Below are positions 46,705 through 58,432 of a stretch of DNA of 64,000 nucleotides, piece by piece. A program made the position numbers and the translations under genes. How positions within the stretch are numbered: the stretch's first letter is position 1; each line of letters opens with the position of its first letter. The DNA is from Pelodera strongyloides (Eukaryota; Nematoda; Chromadorea; Rhabditida; Rhabditidae), in the NCBI GenBank assembly GCA_036852015.1, contig JAANDG010000368.1, positions 62,001 to 126,000 on the forward strand, read 5' to 3'. The notes below the pieces were generated by a model. The model did not search any database, was not told where the DNA came from, and saw nothing but the letters and a program-made list of their open reading frames with translations.

Positions 46705-49700
46705 TTAGAATCCGGCCTGGAGGTTAAACGAAGTGCTTCCGTCGTTAGCAGTCTTCGATATTTCCACTGTGCCGGCCTGGATGACCACCAGATCCTGTAA
46801 AATATCTTATTATATAAAAGAGTAACTGTAACTTAATTTGCATACCGATGTGCGTTACGGAAACGCAAATTTCGTGTTCGGATATAAAAAGAGTTTCTCA
46901 GCTCAATATCGAAGTATGCATATGCAACTGTTTCCTATTAAGTGAATTTCTTATGATAAGTTTGAAGCTTTGTATATAAGTATGCCCATGCTAAACCAAT
47001 CATATTTCCATGTAAGTCGCCTCAGGCGGCGTGAGCCGACTGGTATGAGATAAAGAAGATAAGAAGTCAAACAAATGTTTGTGACGAATTGTGTATACAA
47101 ACATAAAAAACAATAACTACGCTTTTTCTATGAGAACACCAAGACTGGGTGATAATTGTTGTGAAAACTGAAAACCGTACCTCCAGTACCCTATATATGG
47201 TGGCATTTACAACCGTATGGCTAGATTTTGGATTTTTTTCACAAATTCACAAATATGGAGAAAATATGATTAATCATATAATTATATAATACCTCTTTCT
47301 CGTCAGCACTTTCATCAGTCTGCACAGAAACCGACGAGCAATTGAGACTGCTCACACTGCGCATCGTTCTATCGGAGCAGGTTCCAGGCTCACGGAAGCC
47401 CAGCGACGACTGAAAAAAAATTCAGGCGGGAACATTATTTTCTAATTTCTAGTTGAGTGCGACAATATCTAAAATGATCCGGTTACCAAAGTAGGCAGCA
47501 CAAAGTATTACAAAATGATAGAATGTTTTTAATAATAATTATTTCCAGGTTGCATGACGCTTTCATTTGGTAAAAGGTGACAAGTACTGTATGCGGGAAA
47601 TCAAAGAAAAGGGACTTGTTTTTGACTTGTTCTGCAGAAGTTGCATTGATTTTCAAATCACTCACCGGGCTCGACGGCTCTTGACGGGCTTTCTGTGCGA
47701 CGAGCATGCTGAAAAGTCTTCCGGCGTCCATGTCCGAGATAAGACGAACTCCCGGATGTGGTCCCGGGACAAGTGGTTGCACCGCGTAGGATTCAGTGGT
47801 GGGAAGCTCCCGGAGGACAGCCCGGTGAGGTACAGTCTCCTCCCAGTCGCCATCTCCAACGAAGAAAGGTTAAGGAAATAGTCTACGCAATTCATAGAAC
47901 ATGATATATGTACGTGACACATCGTCCGTTTAAAATATTCCGTCACTTGTGTCCCTTTATATATTTTGTCTTGATCATGTCTCCTAGTATAGACGCATTT
48001 AAGATGGGAAAAGTTTGAAGAATTCTGGAAAAAGTTGGGTTCAAGTTGGAAACGCGAGAAAAGTTGATAGATCATGCCAAAAGAGAGGCCACAGATAAAC
48101 ATAGCTGAAGATCCTGCTTTTCAGCATTATGCTAAATTATGCAAATGTTCCATCTTGAACTTTCCGGAATTCTTCAAACTTTTCCCAACTCGAACGCGCC
48201 TTATGAAAAGCGACGTGCGGGTCCCGCGTCACGCCTATCATAATCGAACAACCCCAGACCCTGATGAGTGTGAAAACCCAGAGCAATACAAATAGAAGTA
48301 TTGTAATAAATTAATCACAAAATTTACGATTGTATGCCTCGGTCGTGGCTCGTTTGGGTTTCGGTGGGGCTTGGGGCGTTGTTTGGGCCGGTCCGCTCGA
48401 GGACAGCACACCAGAAGGGTCACGGGCAACGGAGGTCACGGTCTTCTTAGGAGCTGAATGTTATAATACATTATTAAGAATATTTATGTTGATCTCGCAT
48501 AGTACACTAAAACGAGTACTTATACTTATATCGTAGACCGAATTAAGCTAAGGGCGGGAAATCAACATCGTGCATCAGATAAACCACTCTATCCCCAAAA
48601 GTTATAAACTCACAAGAATGCTTCTTTCTCAACTTAGAGACTCGCTTGCGCACATTGCCAAACAAGTTATCTAGCCACTTCATTTTTTGGATAAAATGCA
48701 AATTTTTGAGAAAGTTTGCTGACTTTGTTTAGCATAAATTTGTATGCAAATCTAAGCTGGATGTCCGCGGGATGTCCAACACAAAAAAATAGGCTAAAAT
48801 CCCGGACAGCCGACAAATGTTCGAAAACCGTGGCCAACCTAATGCAGTATTGAAAGCGAACGTCTTTTCACAAACGAACTCATTATTTTTCGCCTCGTCT
48901 TCGGGACGACGTGGCGAAAAATAATGACTGCTGGATCTGTTGCTCTATTTCCTTTCCAACATAAAGTATACGCCCTCGCAACAAAAGTCGTGATGTTTAC
49001 ACAGGAAAGCCATACGCTCTGATGCCTTTTTCTCTGTCGGAGGTTCTGCTTTCTTAGGCTCCGGCTCCTGAGGTTTCACATCTGGAGAAGGGCCCGGATG
49101 GGGTGTCTGGGCCTTTCTAATGCCCTCCCGGGACTCGACTCGCATCGGGAGCACTTCGTCGGACTGGGTCATTGGCTGAGGCCTAAATTACTTGATCACG
49201 TATAACTAATGCAAATATGGCAATGTGTGAAAAATACTTACTTGCATTCAGTTAATTAGTATAACGATTTTGTACCGATCAAAAGAGACAGGTGATCAAA
49301 AAACGCGCTGTCTGAGTAAGTACCACGGACCGAGTTTGTGTGGTAAATTATTATTAGAACAATTACCCTACACAGTTAGCTGAGGCAGCGGTTCGATTCC
49401 ATCAAATGCAATATCGATTGTAAGGCCGTAGGAGGGATCCGTGCACGCGTAGTCAAAAATCATCTTACGCACTGTTTGGCGCATTTGCTGAATTAATTCG
49501 TTACCTTATTTAGCCAAATCAAAGCGGTAGATCAGTACATGCCACACTACTTTAGAAAACTGCGAATCATTTAGAGCACGGAATGTGTTACGAAGGTTTA
49601 AGAAAAACTAGACATCTGCTGAAACCGACGAATGAATTTATCGAATAAATGTATTTAGTAAATAAATATTTTTGGATATACTTTTAGATGAAAACTTACC

Positions 49701-52700
49701 TGAGCATTTTCGCAAAACATTCCTTGTGTTGTATGGCGGTGAGAATCCTAAAACAACGTAGTATATCTAGTACTAGATAAACCGACCCAATGCTACGGAA
49801 CTCCGATTAAATACGTTAGCGTAAGTAGGTTACAACTAGAGCAGCCCGTGTAATATTCTCTGCGTTTTTGATTTCGATTACGACAGGTTACATTTTATGA
49901 TGGAGTAACGTTATTCCTTCCTTTCAACGAAGCACAACCGCTTACCATTTCAAAATAAAAAGTAAATTATCTTCTTAGAAAAATGATGAAAAACAAAGAA
50001 ACGGACACAAAGCATTTGCATATGTTGGTGTTGTTTTATTTGCATGGAATTAATATAAATGGAATGCAAACGAGAGAGCTTGTTTGAGTGAAGAGACGTT
50101 TTTGCGAATGTAGGTGAACTCCCAATTGACTTCTTCGATGTTACACTGGTTTCATAATGATTCCCGGGGAAAGCTATATGATTGTATTCAATAAGACTCA
50201 TCCACAAATGCATTCGCTGTCTTTTATCGCACTTCCCTTGCTTTGTAGCTTGAATAACAGAAAAATATTTAAAATGTGCAAGACCAACACTAAAATAAAA
50301 TAAATTCTTTATTAGATGACCACAAGCACACTTTGTACATACAGTATATATTGGAGAAGCTGATATCATCTAAAGGACGGGCAGCGCGGTTTTCGATTCG
50401 AATTTACAAACAATGGATACGCATATTTTGTGTGTATGGTAATTTCTTTAAAAGTTTTCATGTTCCCGGCAGCCCATCACTTGAATTTACATATTTAAAG
50501 TGGTATAGCACGTGGTCTTGAAGAGTACGCCGGAAAATTGCATTGCCACTTATTTGACTTATTATATGCAAGTAAATGGCCGCCTGTGCCGGAAGGGCGC
50601 ATAGTGTATCACATTAGCCCGCATACGTTTCAAAACCACGTACCATACCTCTTTAAAAAATCACGTCCTTTGCATTAAAATCTGTTCATCGAGTGATATT
50701 GATCCTGGATCGACGTTCTTATAAACTTTATGCTTCCATTTTCCCTGTACAAAACGTTTCCAGTTGATATAGACATGGGCAAAGTAGAGGATCAGACCGA
50801 GGGAGAAGATAGAGATCACTAAGGTGAGGAGGACGAAGAAGACTGGAGGCTGGCCGAGAGGTAGACGTTCACGTGGAAACCGTCGGAGAACCTGAAGAAG
50901 GAGAGTATTATATTAGTTTATTATATACAGTAGTCACCGGTGCTATAGAACGCTGCTGAGGCCGTATTCACCAACACGCAGGGTGCCCTCCCTGGCCTCC
51001 CCAGGGAGCTAAAGAATGCGTGGAGAGTGCGAGAACAGCAGAGATTCAGAGCGCTCTTGAGCCTGGGGAGGGCTCCCTGTGTGTTGGTGAATACGGCCTC
51101 TGGAGTTTTTTTAGCTCAGGCACAGAAACGAACTTACCGTAACCGACTGTAGCCCTGATCGTAGTAAGAACGATAAAACGTGTTCACGTGACTGAAGGAC
51201 TCTACCGAGGAGCTGGGCTTCCAGAACGTTGTCTAAATAAAACTATGAATATTCTCATTTACTAGTTCTTATGTTCTTATTATTACATCAAAATCAAAAC
51301 CGTTCGACTTTACATCACTTATTATTGCTTGGTCAAGATCAGCTTCTAGTAGTTCAACGTTTCGGTATTAATTGTTGCAGCATCTTTGGTTTTCAGCTAC
51401 CAGACTACCAACCCCCCCCCCTTAAAATATTTACATATATAAATGTTTATTGATAAAACACAAGCACAATGTGCAAGGTAAGCGAGATAGAAAAAAAGTA
51501 TGTAGGACCTTTTCAAAACTTAGTTTCTGAACTTCCCCAGTGAGAGAATAAACCCACAAGCTACAAAAACTACATTCAAATCTTGATGCATGGTTCAATC
51601 CACCATTTTATGATCCGCACCCAACAATAGGCGCCAACAAGTCGTTTACCAGAGCAATTACTGTCAAATACTGTCAATTAGATTAAGAAGCGTACGGTCA
51701 ATATGCAAATTTATGTCCGAACAGATGTTCGAATAAGGAAAGTCATAAAGCGGGTCTTGAGCAAGATTATGCTTGTAATGGGTTTCTTTTACAAGAACCC
51801 ATCACATACTATAAGATATGGTACTCATTACTAATATGTTCTATTCACGTTAGTTGAGGAAAGCGTGGAATGAACGCAACTATTGTTTTGATTTTAATAG
51901 AAATATGCACAAATAGAAAAGTGTCGTCCAGGTGAAATTATTGAAAGTAATATTAAAAATAAAAAGGACTTCATTTGCCTGAACATTACTTTGTTTTTGA
52001 AATCTCGAGTATTACAATTGATTATCCCAGAAAACTTGATTCGAGCTCAAGTTAGTTGGCATAATTATGTATGCGATAGTTTGTATAAAATCCCTCGACC
52101 ACAGGAACTTAGTTTACATCCGACCCTCAAATCTCCACAACCCTTTCTTAAGGCGCGTTCGAGTTGGGAAAAGTTTGAAGAATTCCGGAAAAGTTGGGTT
52201 CAAGATGGACACCGGAAAAAGTAAATTTTACTTACTGGAAAAGTTCATACACCGTAATGGAAAAACGTTGTTTTTCCGCTATATAGCCCCAACCGTCGGG
52301 GTCCACTTCAAACGGGCGATCCATTCTTGGATCCGCCAGTGTTAAAAATAATATCCCACAACGATTCCAATACGGTAGATTTTGATTTTTCTGCATGTTT
52401 TTCCGTCCAACTTGAACCAACTTTTTCCGGAATTCTTCAACTTTTTCCCATCTTAAATGCGCCTTTACAGGTGCAATTTACAGAGTTTGCATAGCCAAGT
52501 ATGCAAATTGGTGCGCGCGCCTGATTTTCAATGCAAATTAGTTTCTCTGGGAAAAGGGTGCGCACAATGACCGGGAAAACCAATCCAGGTACCAATTGAG
52601 AACACCATTTGTACTGGAAAACGCTACGCTATTTTAGACCTGTATACATTTTGAATAGAACCGTTGGATGGATTTACACGTTGGAAGTACACTAGACGTT

Positions 52701-52969
52701 GGCAAAATCCGATATTGATATGCAGAACGAAGTGGAATACCATCGAAAGATTTGCATTAAATCTAGGTTTAGGAGTTTTGATTGGAAGCGCATAATGATC
52801 TAGCATAACCGACGTCGAGTAAGTAGTTATATGCCTTTTCGAACTCAACCACTTGGTTGATGGATAGCTTATGCTTATGCACATACACATCTACATAAAA
52901 TGTTGTACAATAATTTCCCATTAGATGTCTCGGTCCCTTTCTCTTTTTCTTTATTTCCTTTTTTTCTCT

Positions 52970-53010
<41 letters not shown>

Positions 53011-54893
53011 CTCCCTTTCTCTCTCCCTTCTTCCAGTGTCTCTCCAGCGTTCGTTCCCTCATCAACTCTCAAATTGCCTTAATAAATCGCGACAAAATGC
53101 GGTCTTCTTTCCGATAATTTATCGCTTATTATCACTGAGACAATTGATGTATCACCATTATATCCCCTTTCTCCATTCCTCCACGCCTATCACTCCCCCA
53201 GTTTAACGGAATAAACCGGCACCGATATACAAATGCATAAGGTGGAAACACGCTGGCATCGAGCCAGGTTTTCTAGGCTACCGGAGAAATTAGCATACTA
53301 AGAAAGGTTTCATATACATAGTCCCTAGGCAATAGTCTTTAGGTCCTTAGATCCAGTAAAGTGATTTTCCGTCATGGTCGGGTTCTGATAAAGGAAAAGA
53401 AGAGTAAGAGTGAATTACCTTACCTTTGTAAGGAGCCCAACAAAACAATTTCAATACTATTTAAGATGAATAGTTCGAAGATGTGTCTGTTAAATTAATC
53501 CTAGCTTACCTGGTACCAAAGCCTTTTCCGCTTGCGCGTCCTTTAGTACAAGAAGCCTCAATTGTCGTTCATTTTGATTACATTGATAATGACCGATGAC
53601 CAGTTGATTCTCCTTCAGTGGTAAGGAGATGTTGCAGTGCAACACCGAATTGCATTCCTAAAATTATGAACGTTTATAGTTACACTGGGGATCCCCTTGA
53701 TGTTATAAAATATTTGTGCAATTACATCCAACAGCGAGAGAGAGAGGAGAGAGAGAGAGAGAAGAGAGATAGAAGAGAGAGAGAGAGAGAGAGAGAGTAT
53801 AGAGAGGGAGAAGGATAAAGAGCTGGAAAGACAAAAAGATAGAGGTTCTTTAATTCTCCTAGAAAGGTTCCATCCGGGTTCCCCATTCCGAGTACGCAAC
53901 AGTTTCTTGCTTCCTTTCCCATGTACACTCTTCATAATTGTTCATTCTCGATAGATGCTAATCTATTCTGAGATCTAAGGTAGGCAGGCCGTCACAACAG
54001 GAGTAATTGCCCTTTCTTACCGCCACCGTACGCGCCCACCATATGCTAATTGTCTGGAGGTACCATGGCGGAGTTGGTACAAATAACAAAGCGACAGGGG
54101 AAAAGTTAAAGGTGGAATGGAGACAGAAAGGATGAAAGGGGAGGACAGGGTGGCCAGCGACATGAGAAGGAGTGAGAGAGAGAGAGAGATAGGGAGAGAG
54201 TGAAATAAAGAGAGAGATTCCGTGAATGGAAATTAACACATACAGTATACATGCAGTAAGAGAGATACCGTGAACGGAAGTTAACACATACATTATATAG
54301 TACATACTACATTTCGATCTACCGTAGTTTTCCTTCAGTGCTCGCAATTGACTAATGACCTTGTTACCAGTTTCAAAAGATCCACAAATAAATAAATGAA
54401 AAGTTGTTCCCCACCTCGTTTATCCAAGCTGTTAACTTTTGTCGCAATAAATGTTCATCGATTGAAGTTGGGCACTCTTCCAATACTACCGTAATCCAGT
54501 CAATTGTGTACTCATCCGAGACGAGCGAGTCCCAACAAGAATTACACACGCATTCGTACGCTGTGTTCTGAAAATGAATGTTTTAGAAAAATGAGGACAA
54601 ATAAAAAAAATTATACTGAAGTGGGAATCGTGTGGGTGGTATGCGACGCACACGACACTAGGGAGTACCCCTCCCAGTTGGGCATAACGGAATTGCCAAA
54701 GTAATTGAGAATTATCCCATCACCGGGATCATAAGATACATACGGCGGCTACCTTAGGTAACACCATTAGTTCTTGGCCATGTAACTTACACAACTTAAA
54801 CCAAGAGCTAAGTCTATACTTGATCCACGTAAATGTCGGTGAACTTGGACTCTTTACGATTGATTGGTGTGTCGAGATCCGTCATAGGATAAA
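46705..54893 (-). CDS. Single-pass membrane protein with Cys-containing ectodomain and Pro-rich cytoplasmic tail, 5' partial
   Basis: Exons: 54893-54820, 54567-54415, 53657-53510, 51232-51138, 50891-50663 (donor GTGATT), 49747-49700, 49182-49016, 48453-48328, 47853-47666, 47409-47293, 46794-46705 (TAA); about 478 codons. The ectodomain has at least six Cys (YECVCNSCWD, EECPTS, ECNSVLHCN, HYQCNQ). The TM segment PPVFFVLLTLVISIFSLGLI lies near residue 175, followed by basic WKRFVQGKWKHK. The tail is Pro/Lys rich (HPGPSPDVKPQEPEPKK; PKPKRA), then Ser rich, ending DGSTSFNLQAGF. Joining the two halves needs the donor inside AC|GTGATT; without it the upper half would end at TGA 50663-50661 and there would be two genes. 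I do not recognise the family. Helitron and MITE copies lie in its introns. Confidence 0.6.
46805..47043 (+). mobile_element. Non-autonomous mini-Helitron, copy 5
   Basis: 239 bp with the same ends and nearly the same sequence as 32433-32671. It is inserted at A|T in the last intron of the membrane-protein gene, 10 bases from that intron's acceptor. Confidence 0.85.
47989..48217. repeat. Palindromic MITE, family 3, copy 1
   Basis: Left GACGCATTTAAGATGGGAAA then AGTTTGAAGAATTC; right GGAATTCTTCAAACTTTTCC then CAACTCGAACGCGCC. It sits in an intron of the membrane-protein gene. Related to 52150-52468. Confidence 0.75.
50948..51102. repeat. Hairpin element, GAGGCCGTATTCACCAACAC family, copy 2
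   Basis: Ends GAGGCCGTATTCACCAACAC and its reverse complement GTGTTGGTGAATACGGCCTC, with CAGGG(T/A)GCCCTCCC inside. It lies in an intron of the membrane-protein gene. Confidence 0.85.
52150..52468. repeat. Palindromic MITE, family 3, copy 2
   Basis: Left AAGGCGCGTTCGAGTTGGGA, right CCCATCTTAAATGCGCCTTT, with GAAGAATTCCGGAAAAGTTG inside each arm. Confidence 0.75.
52945..53035. repeat. (TC)n microsatellite and CT-rich tract
   Basis: About 14 TC units at 52976-53005 within a pyrimidine-rich stretch. Confidence 0.9.
53732..53815. repeat. (GA)n microsatellite
   Basis: GAGAGA runs with AGAAGAG interruptions, in an intron of the membrane-protein gene. A shorter one is at 54173-54215. Confidence 0.9.
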
Positions 54894-56257
54894 CTATCGG
54901 ATTAGCTCATTTGTAGATCTGTTTTCTTGATACTCATAACTAGAGCATGCATATTATTGATGCTATCTTATGGAGTTTATGACCTGACCAGGAACTCATA
55001 TAGGACATGGTGACTGGATTTTTGTGAAGCAAACATTCCTCAATTACTGAATTTCAGCTATTTTAGAGCAGCGTATCGTAATTTTGACTTGCTTCTGGGC
55101 ATGGGGCACAGAAAACAGCTGACCGCTTCTCATAAATTGGATGGCTACTATTTAGGAAAAAGTTCGTCTAAAAAAAATTCACTTTGTTTGGGATTTTCGC
55201 GAGTTAGGCTCTTGTCCCTAAATATGTCTTCCCTTATTTAGATGAGGAAGGAAAAAAATATGATTTCTGTTGTATAATTATACCATGCTCACAAAAGAAT
55301 CACGTTTGCAAAAAAAAAGTCAAAGGAGTTAGAGAATAAAATACGCTTTGGTGTGGTAGCATTCATGGCGTAGTTTAAGGTTATGCAGTGTATCTTTATT
55401 AGGAGCTCTGGCTAATAAATAACTTAAATTTCTCCCCCCACAAGAGCAAATCTTTTTCTAGAAAAAGTTTTGACAAGTGGAGCGTTTATTTGCCCGGTTA
55501 ATAAATATTTTAGCGTTCGGCAATTTAACGCTTGAAGTAGCAATGACAATGACAGACAAAGCTAGGGAGAGCACTCAAATAAACACAACTTCATGGATTT
55601 TTACGTAAAATTTGGATTCGATCGAGATTGAGGAAAGCTCAATTGAATGGACCTTTCTGTTGTGCTGAATCAAACGATGAAACGATAGATGGTATGTCGC
55701 TTCGTGGATGGCAGAGTTCTTATCAGTGAAGCATGATGACCGAATGACCGATCGGTAATTGATTATTTGCTTTTAAGACATTCTCTTAATTATGCGTGCA
55801 AATAGAACCAAGAATGTATCAGTAAAACTCAAACTTAAGTTATCTTTTTACGCTGACAAAGGACTGGGTTTCTAGACTGCAACTACTACTTCCAAAGGTA
55901 CAAGATATTGATAGTTACAGTTTACGATACTGTGATTCTCTGAATAATCATACATATCACACACATTCAGTAACGATTTCACAAACATTCATCTATAGAT
56001 AGGCTTCACAATCGATTTCATTGGTAAAGGTGTCTAAGGTTTTTGGTGTCCCAAAAAGCGCACTTTCTCTCCTTCAAACATTTAACCTGGTGGTAAATAT
56101 TTAAATATTTCATTTCCTCCCGACCTCCCAAAAACAATTGTCCTAGTAATAGGTTAAGAATGGGGGGTCGTTTGTGTACCTAACCCAGGTAGTCCTTTCC
56201 AAATCTCCGCCGGCCATAAAACAGAAGGCGGACACGGTGTAAGCACCTACGCAATAA

Positions 56258-56518
56258 AACAATAAAATTGACTCGGCGAACCGACATTGGGTTAGCTATG
56301 ACAGACGGTCTGCCTTCGACGCTTTATGTGTAGAGAAAGAGCTGCAGGAGGTAGACATGAACTATGAGCTCCATTACAAAGAAAGGAAACGCTTGGTTGA
56401 GAAACTTATGGAACTGGCAAAATTCAAAGAAGTGATAATAGCATGTATTACTATTACAATAAGATACAACATTAATGACAAGCCAATTGCAATGACAATG
56501 GATGATCTAGGTAATTGA
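56258..56518 (+). pseudogene. Coding-like open frame, unrecognised
   Basis: A frame without early ATG reads RHWVSYDRRSAFDALCVEKE, continues ELHYKERKRLVEKLMELAKF and ends DDLGN then TGA. The composition (Lys, Glu, Leu; amphipathic helix) is protein-like and unlike the flanks. It could be an exon, a gene remnant or a transposon remnant. No family is recognised. Confidence 0.25.
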
Positions 56519-57384
56519 GAATAGGAAATCAAGGCTTATTTCGCACAGTCAAGGTGATTTTCTGGTTAGCATTGGACGTTGATCCATAGGTCCAATATAG
56601 TTTTCGCAGTACAGTACCATAAATTAAACAGAGAAAGTGTGTATTGCTAAAGAATCACTACCAGTAACTAAGACATACTGAAATACTTGAGTTCATATTT
56701 ATTCAACTCAAACAAAAAAACTTCGACCCACCTGATTGCAAATTTGTGCTTCACAAAAAGCCGTCGAAATCAAGGTGAACAGCGTAAAAAGGCAATATTT
56801 GGGATGAAAGAAGAACATCTTTTGATGGATGGATTTCCCATACAAAATCCCGCTCCCAAGCAGATATAAGATGTTCGTCTACGATAGGAAATAGAGATCA
56901 CGAGAGAGAATATTAATTGAGAGTGGATAGAGATGGGGTCGACGAAAGAGTGTGTGATCGGAGAGAAGTCGGGATGAGAAATCCAGTTTCTGAATAGTAG
57001 AATACAGTAAACAGCGATGAATACTACAGCTGAAGTCACGCCCACTTGTCGAGGTCGGAAACTTAATAAAATGGTAATGTATTTCCAGCTGTCACAACGT
57101 CAAAATTGACTACGTAGAGAATGTGCTCCCCCTGCCAATAGTGAGGCCCCGCCCATTGAACAAAACAAGCTATACAACACTATAAATCAAGGACGTTTAG
57201 AGAAAATTACGGTAATAGCCGGATGAAATAGTATCAGTACATTCTAGAATCGTAATACACGAAAGTTAGTAGTTTTGTAAGTTAGTACAGTCACATACAC
57301 AGTTTCGTAAAGTAAACGACAGTAAAGTTCTTACATGTTTTCTTCGATTGTCTAAACTAAGGACGAAATGTGAAATAAGCCTTC

Positions 57385-57554
57385 TTAAAGCGAAATACCG
57401 GCCGGTTTTTTAAACGCATCGTAGACAACTGGGTTCCTACGTTTTTATGCTAAATTACTCGAATTTTTATTCCTCTGCAGCTCATTTGCATAAACTGCAT
57501 AGGAATGCTGGTGTACCCGATGCGTTTCAAAAACCCGCCAGTATTTCGCTTTAA
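57385..57554. repeat. TTAA-bounded palindromic MITE, family 1, copy 8
   Basis: Ends TTAAAGCGAAATACCGGCCG and CCAGTATTTCGCTTTAA. Confidence 0.85.
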
Positions 57555-58432
57555 ATGATATTCAAATATTTATATTTTTGGAAACCAATCTGATAATGAT
57601 GGCAATACGGCTAAGTCCGCTAACTGTCTCCAATCTCTCTCTTACAGTAGCCTCCCACCTTTATTTGTTTTTCCTACATAATGACCACTTAACCCCAAAC
57701 ATAAGTATGATAGATCTCCTAAAGAGATAGCTTTTGACTTAAGAATGACCTGATCAATTCTTCAAGCACCTAGCTTCTTCTCACAGAAAAGCATACAGTA
57801 AGCCACAACAAAATTTGCATACAATAAATGAGTTACAAGTACGGTAGCTCTGCAAAATTTGCATTCAGGCAATGAGTTTGGAGTACCGTAGTGCAGAAAA
57901 GCTTGCTTACAACCGAATATGGTAGTAATAAAAAATTTCGGTGAACCAATGAGTTGTGTTACCATTATGGTAGTCCTTACAATTTAGTCCTGCCAAATTC
58001 GCAATTTGTTACGAGTACGGTATCCGGTAGTCAACTAAGGTAGGTAGTCCAATAAAATTAGCATAAATACGAGTACAGAATCAAGTTTGAGAATGAGTGT
58101 TTCGTCCCCCATCCCCCATTTTGTCCCGAAAAGAGCAACAATCAATGGATTTTAATGTTTATTTCCAACACTAATTCTAAACAATGTCTACCTCTCTACA
58201 TCTGCAATTTCCTACCATAACAATACAATTAATACAAACCAACAAAGAACGATAACAATGTACTTAAGCCAAGTAAGTCTTTTGTGAGAAAAGAGACTAT
58301 CCGACTACATACTACAAAGATGCTGATTTCTTCAAATAATATGTTAGAATCTGAATAGCTATATCGACTTCAAAAAGACCGCAACATAAATATGTTTACC
58401 GATAGCTAAGTTAAATGTCGTCTGAGACCAAT

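Larger units (their letters stand above)
54894..58432. other. Interval upstream of the membrane-protein gene
   Basis: Should hold the missing 5' exon(s) of the membrane-protein gene, but none could be placed with confidence. A hydrophobic minus-strand frame near 57042-56940 (SAVVFIAVYCILLF) could be a signal peptide but has no ATG. It also contains a coding-like remnant at 56258-56518 and a family 1 MITE. The rest is AT-rich, with nothing seen. Confidence 0.5.

Noticed and set aside
47567..47881. Plus-strand frame at the exon of the membrane-protein tail
   Set aside because: The minus strand there fits the phased exon 47853-47666; the plus frame is its shadow.
56770..57045. Signal-peptide exon of the membrane-protein gene
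   Set aside because: Hydrophobic stretch present, but no ATG in a sensible position and no donor joining in phase to 54893.
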